Below are positions 15,305-24,114 of a stretch of DNA of 64,000 bases, piece by piece. The notes under the pieces are model-generated. The model saw only the letters and a list, made by a program, of their open reading frames with translations, searched no databases and was not told the DNA's origin. The stretch's first letter is position 1. Each line of letters starts with the position of its first letter. Made by a program: the position numbers and the translations under genes. Origin of the DNA: Acutalibacter sp. 1XD8-36 (GTDB taxonomy: Bacteria; Bacillota; Clostridia; Oscillospirales; Acutalibacteraceae); contig NZ_QZDU01000004.1 in the NCBI RefSeq assembly GCF_009917525.1, positions 1-64,000 of the forward strand. Direction: 5' to 3'.

Positions 15305-17960
15305 AATGTTTGTCCTCTATCGCCCTGCGGAAGGCCTCACGCATACCCCCGCTGCCCTTTGGGAGAAGGGCCTGACGCTCCAGGATATCCCTGATTTCAC
15401 CGTTGGCCTGCTCCACCTCCAGTCGGAGCTCCTGGGCGGACATGCGCAGTGCGCCATGCCCGAGGATAATCAGCTGCTCGGCAAAATCGGCGCTGGCAAC
15501 CAGGACGCGGCGGTGCTCTTTGGTGAGCTGGTAGCTGGCCTTTTCTATATAGGCGTCGGCAGTCTCGGCCTCTTTGGTGTAGACAATATGGATGTTATGG
15601 TATTTGGCAACAGACCCGGCTCCCCCGGGGACCTTATAGGCGTCAAAGACCAGAATAATGCGGTTTTGCCTGAAGCCCTGATAGTTGCAGAGGATGTCCG
15701 CAAGGGCTGTGCGGGCAGAGGAGAGGTCCAGCTTTGCAAGGGCGTTCAGCTCGTCCCAGGCGAAAATCATATTATAGCCGTCCACAAGTAGATACTCCGG
15801 GCCCTGAGGCGGGAGCTCTATGGGCCTGTACCGGTCCGGGCCCTCGCCTGAAGGGGGAGAGGGAGGGCGCTTGGGGCGGGGGGCAGGCTCAAAGGCCCGG
15901 GGCTTGATGGGGCCGTAGGTGCGCTCGAAGATGGCAAGCAGCTCCTTGTCGGCCTCAAGTGGCGCTAATGGGCGGGACTCCCGGGGAGAGGGGCCGGGCC
16001 CTCCGGGAGCCTCCACAAAAGGGATGCCGTCCTCATTGAGCTTCAGGGCGGGGAGGTGCATATAGCTGGACACCTTGTCCCAGGGGACAAGGAAGCTGGC
16101 CCCGTGGCCGCAGAATACCGAGCCCGGCGGGTCGTCCAAATCCTTGTCGGGGTCGTAGCCAAAGGAGCTTACTACGGCCTCCTGGTTCGGGCAGGGCTTA
16201 TAGCCGGACAGGGCGCAGGATATGCGCCCGTGGCCCTTGGTATAGGCGGCAAGCTCGCTGGCATAGTCGCCAAAGGCCGCCACAGGCACGCTGGCCTCGA
16301 TGACGGTATCATTGCCCACCGTCTGGGGTGCGCCGGCCTCGCCGCCCATGCGCTGGATGTCCCCGAGGGCGCGGCCGAAGCTCTCGGTGGGTATCTCAAT
16401 ATGCAGGGAGTACCAGGGCTCCAAAAGGATTGACTGGGCCTTCATTAGCCCCTGGCGCACGGCACGGTAGGTGGCCTGGCGGAAGTCGCCGCCCTCGGTG
16501 TGCTTTAAGTGGGCGCGGCCTGAAACAAGGGTAATGCGCACGTCCGTGAGGGCCGAGCCGGTGAGCACCCCCCGGTAGATCTTTTCCGCCAGGTGGGTGA
16601 GGATAAGGCGCTGCCAGCTGCCCGCGAAGTCGTCCTCGGAGCAGACGGTGCCCAGCTCCACGCCAGCACCGGCAGGCAGGGGCTCCAAAAGCAGGTGTAC
16701 CTCGGCATAGTGGCGCAGGGGCTCGAAGTGCCCCACGCCCTCCACAGGCTTTGCGATGGTCTCCTTATAGACTACGCTGCCCTGGCTGAACTCAACGTCC
16801 AGGCCGAAGCGGTCCGAAATGACACGCTTTAGTATCTCGGCCTGAATTTTGCCCATCAGCCGCACGGTTATCTGGCCTAAAGACTGGTTCCACTCAAGGT
16901 GCAGCTGTGGGTCCTCCTCGGAGAGCTCCCGGAGCTTGGGTAGCACGGCGTTGGCCTCAGTGCCCTCGGGCAGGAGCATTCGGTAGGCGATGGCTGGCTC
17001 CAGGGCCGGTGGCGGGCCGGAGCTTTCAGCCCCGAGGGCCTGTCCCGGGAGGGTGGAGCTAAGGCCCACAAGGGCGCAGACGGTCCCGGCCTCTACGGAG
17101 CCCGGGGCGGTGAACTTCGCCCCGGAGTAGACCCTTATCTGGTCCACCTTCTCCTGGCCCCCGGGGAGGCTGAGGCTCGCCTTGACCTGGAGCGAGCCGC
17201 CGGTTATTTTCACGTGGGTGAGGCGTGTGCCCCGGTCGTCCCGGGTTATCTTATAGACCCTGGCGGCAAATTCCTCGCCCCACCTGGGGCGGGGGGCAAA
17301 TTTTTCAAGGCCCTCAAGAAGCTCATCTACACCCCGGAGCTTGAGGGCGCTGCCGAAGAAGCAGGGAAAGCATTTGCGCTGTGAGATAAGGCGGCGGAGG
17401 GTGGCGGGGTCAAGGGAGCCGGTCTCCAGATATTCGGATAGGGCCCGTTCGTCCCCAAGGGCCGCGGACTCCCAGAAGCTCTCGCTGCCGTATCCGTCCA
17501 TGTCCAGCATATCCGGGGAGAGGCTGCGCCGGAGCTTCTCAAGGAGACCGTCCCGGTCAACAGGCTGGTCCATCTTGTTGAGAAAGAGGAACACAGGGAC
17601 GCCAGAGCGCTCCAAAAGCCGCCATAGGGTGAGGGTATGGCCCTGGGGGCCGTCCGGGGCGGAGACCACAAGGATGGCGCAGTCCAGGACCTGGAGGGTG
17701 CGCTCAGCCTCGGCGGCAAAGTCCACGTGACCCGGGGTGTCTAAAAGGGTGAGCTCCAGGCCGGGGAGGGTGAGGACGGCCTGCTTGAGGAATATGGTGA
17801 TTCCCCGCTCGCGCTCAAGCTGGTCGTGGTCCAGGAAGGCGTCGGCGTGGTCTACGCGGCCGAGGGTGCGCAGGGCGCCGCCCCGGTAGAGGAGGGCTTC
17901 GGACAGGGTGGTTTTTCCGGCGTCAACATGGGCTAGTATACCGGCGGTGAGCTTGCGCAT
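15303..17960 (-). CDS. TetM/EF-G-like translational GTPase fused to a YacP-like NYN RNase domain
   Basis: 885 aa. The N-terminal part (about residues 1-640) is a translation-factor GTPase of the TetM/TetO/TetW and EF-G type: G1 AHVDAGKTT, G3 DTPGHVDF and G4 NKMD are intact, followed by the domain II, III, IV and V architecture of ribosome-protection factors. After a Pro-rich linker (about residues 670-715) comes a NYN domain of the YacP/Rae1 type (from about residue 722: LLVDGYNMIF, then LVFDAYK and AETADAYIEK). Rae1 in Bacillus is a ribosome-dependent mRNA endonuclease. The fusion therefore suggests a GTPase that places an RNase on the ribosome; this is inferred. Whether it gives tetracycline protection is unclear. 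Last gene of the minus-strand operon. Confidence 0.85.
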   Translation of the reverse strand: MRKLTAGILAHVDAGKTTLSEALLYRGGALRTLGRVDHADAFLDHDQLERERGITIFLKQAVLTLPGLELTLLDTPGHVDFAAEAERTLQVLDCAILVVSAPDGPQGHTLTLWRLLERSGVPVFLFLNKMDQPVDRDGLLEKLRRSLSPDMLDMDGYGSESFWESAALGDERALSEYLETGSLDPATLRRLISQRKCFPCFFGSALKLRGVDELLEGLEKFAPRPRWGEEFAARVYKITRDDRGTRLTHVKITGGSLQVKASLSLPGGQEKVDQIRVYSGAKFTAPGSVEAGTVCALVGLSSTLPGQALGAESSGPPPALEPAIAYRMLLPEGTEANAVLPKLRELSEEDPQLHLEWNQSLGQITVRLMGKIQAEILKRVISDRFGLDVEFSQGSVVYKETIAKPVEGVGHFEPLRHYAEVHLLLEPLPAGAGVELGTVCSEDDFAGSWQRLILTHLAEKIYRGVLTGSALTDVRITLVSGRAHLKHTEGGDFRQATYRAVRQGLMKAQSILLEPWYSLHIEIPTESFGRALGDIQRMGGEAGAPQTVGNDTVIEASVPVAAFGDYASELAAYTKGHGRISCALSGYKPCPNQEAVVSSFGYDPDKDLDDPPGSVFCGHGASFLVPWDKVSSYMHLPALKLNEDGIPFVEAPGGPGPSPRESRPLAPLEADKELLAIFERTYGPIKPRAFEPAPRPKRPPSPPSGEGPDRYRPIELPPQGPEYLLVDGYNMIFAWDELNALAKLDLSSARTALADILCNYQGFRQNRIILVFDAYKVPGGAGSVAKYHNIHIVYTKEAETADAYIEKASYQLTKEHRRVLVASADFAEQLIILGHGALRMSAQELRLEVEQANGEIRDILERQALLPKGSGGMREAFRRAIEDKH

Positions 17961-17984
17961 GGGGCTTGCGCTCCTTTCTGGGGG

Positions 17985-20162
17985 CTATTTTATATCGTAC
18001 ACGCTGCGGAGCCTCAGGCTTTGGAGGCTGCCGCGGAGAATCTTTATACGGCGCTCGCCGGGGAGCATGTCGAAATAGTTGTCGCTGAGTATCAGGTCTT
18101 CTGCGGCATTGCGTATCTCTACGCCCCTGGCGAAGGACTTGGAGGAGACTATAATTTCGCCGCCCTCAAGACGGCACTGAAGCTGGGGGTCCCGGAAGCT
18201 GTAGTATTTGGGCGGGACAAAAAGGGCCGTCCCGAAGCTGACAGGCACGCCCTTTTCATAGAGGGCATAGCTCACAAAGTCCCTGAAAATGTCTGCTTCA
18301 GGCAGGGGAACCCGGTCGAGCCGGGCGCTCTGCAGGGGGGGCACGGTGAGGGAGATAGTCTCCTCCCTTATGACGCGGCTGTGGCTGTTGCGCAGGGCCC
18401 ACTTTATAAGCACCGTGCGGGGGGACAGGGTATCGTTGGTGACACAGAGGCGCACGCCTTTTTCCGTATCAGAGGGCCCGGCACCGGTATCCGGGCTTTG
18501 GGCGGGCATACCCGGCTCCTCACAGGAGAGCAGGAGGGGCTCAAAGAAGCGCCGGGCAAAGTAGTGCAGGGCTTTCCAGCGCCCGAAGCAGTCCATAGAG
18601 GAGCAGGAGATTTCAGGGCGGCTGTCGTTAAGCTGCCTGAACAGGGCCCCCATACAGCGGCCCCGGTGCTGCCGGTAGTGCTGGGCGGCAGAGCGGAGTA
18701 TTTCGGCCTGTGCCAGCTGGGAGGCGTAGATAAGGATGTCGAAGGAGGTGGGGCAGAGGTAGTGCCGCTGGATATTTGCCATAATATGGGCCGTATGGCC
18801 CGGGGTTTCCGAGTGCTCCTCCATGGCCCGGGAGAATAGGTTGCGCTCCGATGGCTTAGTGAAGCTTTCCACTGTGGGCAGGCAGGGGCATGAGGGGGTG
18901 CCGAAGGCCGAGACGTATCGCCCGGGGCCGCTTCGGTCGGAACACTTTGGGTGGGCGTCGCCGCTGTTTAAGCTGTCCGGCTCATCGAAGCCGCCCCCTG
19001 AGGAGGGGCTTGAGGGCCAGTAAAAGGCGTCGTGGTCCAGCTCTCTAAGCTCGGTGGGTATAATGTACTCAAAGAGCCGGATATAGTCGGCCCTCTGCCG
19101 GGGCGTTGTTCCCCCTGCGGCGGCGGAGAGCTCCAGCCGGTTATTACCGCACCAGAGGACTATGGAGGGGTGGTGCTTAAGGCGGGTAACATTGTCCCGG
19201 ACCTCCCTTCTGACATCAGCGGCAAGGCCCGGCGTGAGCTCATAGCCGGAGCCGGAGAATATAAAGTCCTGCCAGACCATCAGCCCCAGCTCGTCGCAGG
19301 CGTCGTAGAAGGAGTCGTCGGGGTAGCAGCCGCTGCCCCGGACCCTTATGCAGTTGAAGTTTGCAAGGGCGGCGTCCTCCAGCAGGCGGCGGGTGCTCTG
19401 AGGGGTGGGCCGGGACAGGATATTCTCCTTGGGGATATAGACCGCGCCCATGGCGAAGATTTTTACGCCGTTTATCTCATGGGCGAAGCTCTCGCCGTAC
19501 TCGTCCTTATCTATGGACACTGAGGCTGTGCGCAGGCCGATTCTGCGCTCCCAGGAGTCCACGACCCTGTCCTCGATTTTTGCCTCGACGCGGACGGTGT
19601 AGAGTGGCTGCCCGCCATAGCCCCGGGGCCACCAGAGCTGGGGGTCCTCTATGGTGAGGAGCATGGGGAGGCTGGGGAACTTAGTCACAGTACCCCGGGG
19701 GTCTGTGAGGGAGGCGGCAAGCTCAAGATTGCCGGAGGAGACGGCGCTTACCCCAAGGCGGAGCTGTATGCTGCCGTCAAGGTGGGTCTGGGTTATGCTC
19801 ACATCATTTATCCGCGCGCCCTCCTGGCCCAATAGTGTTACCGGCAGGGAGATATCAGGGCGGGGCTCCGGAATGCGCCCGGGATGAAGGGATATAAGCA
19901 GGGTGTTTATGCCCTTGTGCACAAGGCATGTCACTGTGAGCTCATGGGGGGCGGGTACATTCGGGTCCGTAAGCGGGGTGCCGTTAAGGGTGATACCGGC
20001 TATGCCCCCAGTGGAGCCAAATTGTAGGATAAGCTCCCCGCAGTCCAGCATACCCTCGTCCGGGGTGAAGCGGCGGGCATAGGTGATATTTTGGCCCCGG
20101 GCCCAGGGCCTGCCGCCGGGCATTTCCAGGGTCCAGCCCTCATACAGTTTCTGTTTCATCAT
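17985..20162 (-). CDS. GH2 beta-mannosidase-like protein, probably catalytically inactive
   Basis: About 725 aa with the full GH2 layout: N-terminal jelly-roll (LYEGWTLEMPGG), Ig-like domains and a TIM-barrel region with RVRGSGCYPDDSFYDACDELG and VWQDFIF. The acid/base motif normally reading GNNE is GNNRLE here (Arg342). The nucleophile motif SE(F/Y)G reads SAFG (Ala419). Nearby active-site tryptophans also differ (FRQLNDSRP in place of YWQLNDCWP). The frame is open throughout, so I infer a maintained non-catalytic protein, perhaps a sugar-binding one, rather than a decaying gene. The start is the first of two consecutive ATGs (20162) with GAGGGGAG upstream; it overlaps the addA 3' end by 23 nt. 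Confidence 0.75.
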   Translation of the reverse strand: MMKQKLYEGWTLEMPGGRPWARGQNITYARRFTPDEGMLDCGELILQFGSTGGIAGITLNGTPLTDPNVPAPHELTVTCLVHKGINTLLISLHPGRIPEPRPDISLPVTLLGQEGARINDVSITQTHLDGSIQLRLGVSAVSSGNLELAASLTDPRGTVTKFPSLPMLLTIEDPQLWWPRGYGGQPLYTVRVEAKIEDRVVDSWERRIGLRTASVSIDKDEYGESFAHEINGVKIFAMGAVYIPKENILSRPTPQSTRRLLEDAALANFNCIRVRGSGCYPDDSFYDACDELGLMVWQDFIFSGSGYELTPGLAADVRREVRDNVTRLKHHPSIVLWCGNNRLELSAAAGGTTPRQRADYIRLFEYIIPTELRELDHDAFYWPSSPSSGGGFDEPDSLNSGDAHPKCSDRSGPGRYVSAFGTPSCPCLPTVESFTKPSERNLFSRAMEEHSETPGHTAHIMANIQRHYLCPTSFDILIYASQLAQAEILRSAAQHYRQHRGRCMGALFRQLNDSRPEISCSSMDCFGRWKALHYFARRFFEPLLLSCEEPGMPAQSPDTGAGPSDTEKGVRLCVTNDTLSPRTVLIKWALRNSHSRVIREETISLTVPPLQSARLDRVPLPEADIFRDFVSYALYEKGVPVSFGTALFVPPKYYSFRDPQLQCRLEGGEIIVSSKSFARGVEIRNAAEDLILSDNYFDMLPGERRIKILRGSLQSLRLRSVYDIK

Positions 20163-23100
20163 ACAGCTTTCCACTCCCCTCACTGAGCCAGGTGGAATAG
20201 AGGAACATTTCTCCAATCGCAAGGCCTGTGACCTCCCTCATGGCGTAAGCGTAAAGCTTTAGCTGCAGGATATACCGCCGCCAGAGCTCCTCCATGTCCT
20301 CCACCCGGTCTGTCTTAAAATCTATGATATTGAGCCTGCCGTTCTCTATAAATGTACAGTCCACCGAGCCCTGGAGCACCACGGGCTCGTCCCCAGCGGG
20401 AGTCCCGGGCTGGGCCATTCCGGCGGGTATCACGGCGGTGAAGCGCCGCTCCTTTTCCACCTGGGGGGAGGCCAGCACCCTTTGTCCCAGGGGGCTGCTG
20501 AAAAATGCCCGCACGCGCTTTACCTCCACTGCGCCTGCCTGCTCGGGGGTGAGGTAAAGCTGGTCCGACAGGCGCTGTATCTCGGCCTTAGGGTCCCTGG
20601 CGGCGGCGGGGAAGTCGGCGAACTGCATGAACTCGTGGAGGGCTATGCCCCGCTGGGCGGGTGTCATGCCCTGCTGTCCCGTCCAGGCGGGCCGGGAGAG
20701 GTTCAGCTCCCGGGAGCCCCCCTGCTGTGCAGCCAGCTTTGAGGCGGAGACCTTTGCGGGTACGTCCAGCACATCCGTATATGGGTACAAAAAGGCGGCC
20801 TGGGCCTTAAGGGCGGCGTAGAGCCTGGGGTCCGGCGCTGCCGCCTGCTCCTCTATGGGGGCCTCGGCGGCCTCTGCGGGCTCATATTCGGTGAGGGATA
20901 TTTTCCAGGGCGCGCCGCCGCCGGAGCATAGCACGCCCTCCTCCATACCGGCAAGCTCCCGCAGCTCCCCGCCGTCCGGGTGGCGCAGGGCGCAGAGCAT
21001 GAGCCACTGGGCGGCGCTCTTTGACCTGCGCACAGTGAAGGGGGACACCCTGGGCCCCCCCGCCTCCATAGCGGCCTTCTGCAGGCTCTGGGCCATGTCC
21101 GGGGCGGAGGAGACCATGATAAGCTTCTCCTGGGCCCGGGTCATGGCCACGTAGAGCACCCGCAGCTCCTCGGCGGCGTTGGAGCGGGCGGTCTCAAGGG
21201 CGATGGCCTCCCGGGCGGTGGTGGTGAACTTTGCCACGCCCCGGCGGTCCCGGAGCTTCACGCCCAGGCCCAGCTCCGGGTGCAGAAGGACCTCCTCGGC
21301 CTGGTCCCCGGCGAACTGCCTGCCGCAGCCGGCAACTATACACACAGGGAACTGCAGGCCCTTGGACTTGTGTATGCTCATAATGTTCACCGCGTCCCCG
21401 CCGCTGGGCTGGAGCTCGGCGGCCTGCAAATCCGTGCCGGAGTCCCGGAGCCGGTCCAGAAAGCGCACAAAGCCCGACAGCCCGTGGTACCCGGAGCCCT
21501 CATACTCCTGGGCGTACCTTTGCAGCAAATGCAGGTTGGCAAGCCTGCCTGAGCCCTCGTCCATGGCGAGCACCATGTCGGTATAGCCGGTGCGGGTGTA
21601 GAGCATGGTGAGAAAGCCGTCGGCTGGCATTGTGGCGGCAAGGCTCCGAAGGGCGGCAAGTTCCTCTATGGCCTTCCTGCAGCGGGGGTCACTCTCAGCC
21701 GCCCCTATAAGGGAGACGTATACAGAGGCGTCCTTATTCCCGGCCCTAAGCCTGGCGGCGTCGTCGGCAGAGAAGCCGTAAAGGGGGCTCATGAGCAGGG
21801 CCAGAAGGGGGATGTCCTGGTTGGGGTTGTCTATCACCCTCAGGAGGGAGAGCATGGTCTGTATCTCCGCGGCGGCGAAGAAGCCCCCGCTTACAGTGGC
21901 CCTTGCCGGTATCCCCAAGCGCTTTAACTCGCTGGCGTACACATGGGCGTACTTATTGGCGCTTCTCAGCAGAATACAGAAGTCCCCGAAGGCCGCGGGA
22001 CGCTCCGTATCCCCTTCGCTGACGGTGAAGCCGCCGTCTATAAGTTCCCTTATTCTTTTGGCGATATATGAGGCCTCGGCGGTCTCGGCTGACGCATTGC
22101 CCCGGGAGATGAAGCAGGCTTCGGTCTCACAGCCGGGCTTGGGGCCAAAGTCCGCGCCGTAAACCAGGCGCTCCTCGCCGGTATAGTCGATATCCCCGGC
22201 GTCACGGCTCATAAGCTGGGAGAAGACGAAGTTTACGGCATCCGTGACCTCCTGCCGGGAGCGGAAGTTTCGGTCGAGGACGATATAGGCGGGGTAGCTG
22301 GGCCCGGTTCGGCTGTACTTTGCGAAGGCCCTGCGGCAGCGCAGGAATATTTCGGGCATGGCGCGCCTGAAGCCGTAAATGCTCTGCTTCACGTCGCCCA
22401 CCATAAAGAGGTTTTTGCCCTCTCTGGACACCGACCGGAAGATACTGTCCTGGACCTCGTTTATATCCTGGTACTCGTCTATCATTATCTCGTCAAACCT
22501 GCCGCCAACCTCCAGGGCGGCGGGGGTGGGGGAGCCGTCCTCCCGGACAAAAAGGCGTATGGCGCAGTGCTCAAGGTCGCTGTAATCAAGAAAGCCTTTC
22601 TGCCGCTTCTTTTCCGAATAGCGGCCTGTAAAGGCCAGAGTCAGCTCCCCGAGGCTTTTCAGCAGGGGGCCGGCCTTTATGAGCTCCTCACGGCAGGAGG
22701 AACTTGGGGCGGACAGGCAGCGGCTGAGGCCGGAGAGTATCTTCTTGACCTCACCCCGCACCGCCTCAAGCCTTGGGACCAGCGGGTCGTCTCCTGCGCC
22801 CTTAGGCAGCCGCTTGCGCCTTGCAGGGGCCCAGCAGCTTTGGAGCTGTGAGGCAAGGTCCCAGCTGCCCTCCCGGGCGGCGCCGCACAGGGCAAGGCAG
22901 GCCTCCCGGTCCGCAGACAGTACAGGGGCGAAGCTCTCCTCCACAGCGCCGCTGCTCTGGCAGAGGAAGAGGGCCCGCTCCAGAAGGGCGGCGGCGTGTT
23001 CGGCGGCGCCGGCGGCATACTCCAGGATGACCCGCTCCCAGGGGGAGCTGTCCCCGGCGAAGTACATGTCTATTTTCTCGTTCAGCCACTTCTCCGGGAA

Positions 23101-23646
23101 GGGGTGGCTTTGCATAAAGCGGTAGAGGGTCAGCACCATGCCTGTAATCCGGCGGTCGTCCCGCTCGGCGGCGAAGGCGTCGGAGAGCCCCTGCACGGAG
23201 CCATTATCATAGGCGGCGGACAGGGCCTCCTCAAGGGACTCGTTCATGAGCTCCTGTTCCCGCTTGTCTGAGAGTATCTTGAAGTTGGGGGATATCTCTA
23301 AAAGGTGGAAGAACTCCCGCACCATCTCCGCGCAGAAGCTGTCCACCGTGCCGATATGGGCCTGGTGCAGGAGTATGCTCTGGCGGCGCAGGAGCCGGTT
23401 GCCCGGGTCCTCCCGGAGGAGCTCATAGAGCCGCCCTTCCAGCCTTGCCCGCATTTCAGCCGCCGCCGCCTTGGTGAAGGTGACTATCAGAAGGCGGTTG
23501 GCGGGAGTTGGGTCATGCTCGTCTATAAGCCGCTCAATGGCCCGCTGCACAAGCACGGCGGTCTTCCCCGAGCCCGCGGCGGCGGCAACGAGCACGGTCC
23601 CCTTTCTGGCCTCTATAGCGTCCCACTGGCTGTCAGTCCATTTCAC
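20140..23646 (-). CDS. addA: AddA helicase-nuclease subunit
   Basis: The AddAB complex unwinds and resects double-strand DNA breaks for RecA-dependent repair in Firmicutes; AddA has both a UvrD-type 3'-5' helicase and a nuclease domain. The 1168-aa protein has Walker A AAAGSGKTAVLVQ near residue 20, the later helicase motifs IDEYQDINEVQ, GDVKQSIYGFRRA, DRNFRSR, and VNIMSIHKSKGLQFP and YVAMTRAQ. The C-terminal RecB-type nuclease has GSVDCTFIENG and IIDFKTD. The length is slightly below average. Unusually, no addB lies beside it: the gene upstream is pyrI. The start follows a GGGGGTGAGC ribosome-binding region. Confidence 0.95.
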   Translation of the reverse strand: MKWTDSQWDAIEARKGTVLVAAAAGSGKTAVLVQRAIERLIDEHDPTPANRLLIVTFTKAAAAEMRARLEGRLYELLREDPGNRLLRRQSILLHQAHIGTVDSFCAEMVREFFHLLEISPNFKILSDKREQELMNESLEEALSAAYDNGSVQGLSDAFAAERDDRRITGMVLTLYRFMQSHPFPEKWLNEKIDMYFAGDSSPWERVILEYAAGAAEHAAALLERALFLCQSSGAVEESFAPVLSADREACLALCGAAREGSWDLASQLQSCWAPARRKRLPKGAGDDPLVPRLEAVRGEVKKILSGLSRCLSAPSSSCREELIKAGPLLKSLGELTLAFTGRYSEKKRQKGFLDYSDLEHCAIRLFVREDGSPTPAALEVGGRFDEIMIDEYQDINEVQDSIFRSVSREGKNLFMVGDVKQSIYGFRRAMPEIFLRCRRAFAKYSRTGPSYPAYIVLDRNFRSRQEVTDAVNFVFSQLMSRDAGDIDYTGEERLVYGADFGPKPGCETEACFISRGNASAETAEASYIAKRIRELIDGGFTVSEGDTERPAAFGDFCILLRSANKYAHVYASELKRLGIPARATVSGGFFAAAEIQTMLSLLRVIDNPNQDIPLLALLMSPLYGFSADDAARLRAGNKDASVYVSLIGAAESDPRCRKAIEELAALRSLAATMPADGFLTMLYTRTGYTDMVLAMDEGSGRLANLHLLQRYAQEYEGSGYHGLSGFVRFLDRLRDSGTDLQAAELQPSGGDAVNIMSIHKSKGLQFPVCIVAGCGRQFAGDQAEEVLLHPELGLGVKLRDRRGVAKFTTTAREAIALETARSNAAEELRVLYVAMTRAQEKLIMVSSAPDMAQSLQKAAMEAGGPRVSPFTVRRSKSAAQWLMLCALRHPDGGELRELAGMEEGVLCSGGGAPWKISLTEYEPAEAAEAPIEEQAAAPDPRLYAALKAQAAFLYPYTDVLDVPAKVSASKLAAQQGGSRELNLSRPAWTGQQGMTPAQRGIALHEFMQFADFPAAARDPKAEIQRLSDQLYLTPEQAGAVEVKRVRAFFSSPLGQRVLASPQVEKERRFTAVIPAGMAQPGTPAGDEPVVLQGSVDCTFIENGRLNIIDFKTDRVEDMEELWRRYILQLKLYAYAMREVTGLAIGEMFLYSTWLSEGSGKLYDETETV

Positions 23647-23673
23647 TTGCTCACCCCCTGAATAAAAGCTTTA

Positions 23674-24099
23674 TTATCCCTCGTCGTGCAGCACCTGCTC
23701 GCAGTACCGGCAGCGGTAGCGGTGCTGCTCCTCGTCGCAGAGGGTGAACACCTGGTCCACGTCCTCGACGCTTGTAATGCACCTGGGGTTTTTGCAGCTG
23801 ACGATGTTCACAAGCTTCTTTGGGAGCTTCGGCTGCTTCTTCTCAACAAGCCTGCTGTCCCGGATTACGCAGACGGTGGCGTGGTCGTCGATAAAGCCCA
23901 GAACGTCCAGGTCTATGTCCGTCATGCCCTCTATCTTGATTATGTCCTTCTTGCCGAACTTGCTGCTGCGGGCGTTCCTGATTATTGCCACGCAGGTGTC
24001 CAGCTTCTGGAGCTCCAGAAGCTCATAGACCCGCATACCGCGCCCGGCGGTGATGTGGTCTATCACTATACCGTTTTCGATACTGTCGATGTTTAGCAT
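23674..24099 (-). CDS. pyrI: aspartate carbamoyltransferase regulatory subunit
   Basis: PyrI forms regulatory dimers that bind nucleotides and link PyrB trimers in class B aspartate carbamoyltransferase, the first committed step of pyrimidine synthesis. The 141-aa protein has the N-terminal allosteric domain (GIVIDHITAGRGMRVYELL) and the C-terminal zinc domain with four cysteines: Cys102, Cys107, Cys130 and Cys133. Because PyrI is present, the enzyme is expected to show nucleotide feedback. It is separated from pyrB by two lipoprotein genes, not adjacent as usual. It is followed by addA after 27 bp, in the same orientation. A ribosome-binding site (AAGGAGG) precedes it. Confidence 0.95.
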   Translation of the reverse strand: MLNIDSIENGIVIDHITAGRGMRVYELLELQKLDTCVAIIRNARSSKFGKKDIIKIEGMTDIDLDVLGFIDDHATVCVIRDSRLVEKKQPKLPKKLVNIVSCKNPRCITSVEDVDQVFTLCDEEQHRYRCRYCEQVLHDEG

Positions 24100-24114
24100 G
24101 TGTTTTCCTCCTTT

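Noticed and set aside
15303-17960. Classical tetracycline-resistance gene (tetM/tetW type)
   Set aside because: The GTPase is of this superfamily, but the fused NYN domain and its placement in a housekeeping operon argue against an acquired resistance gene.
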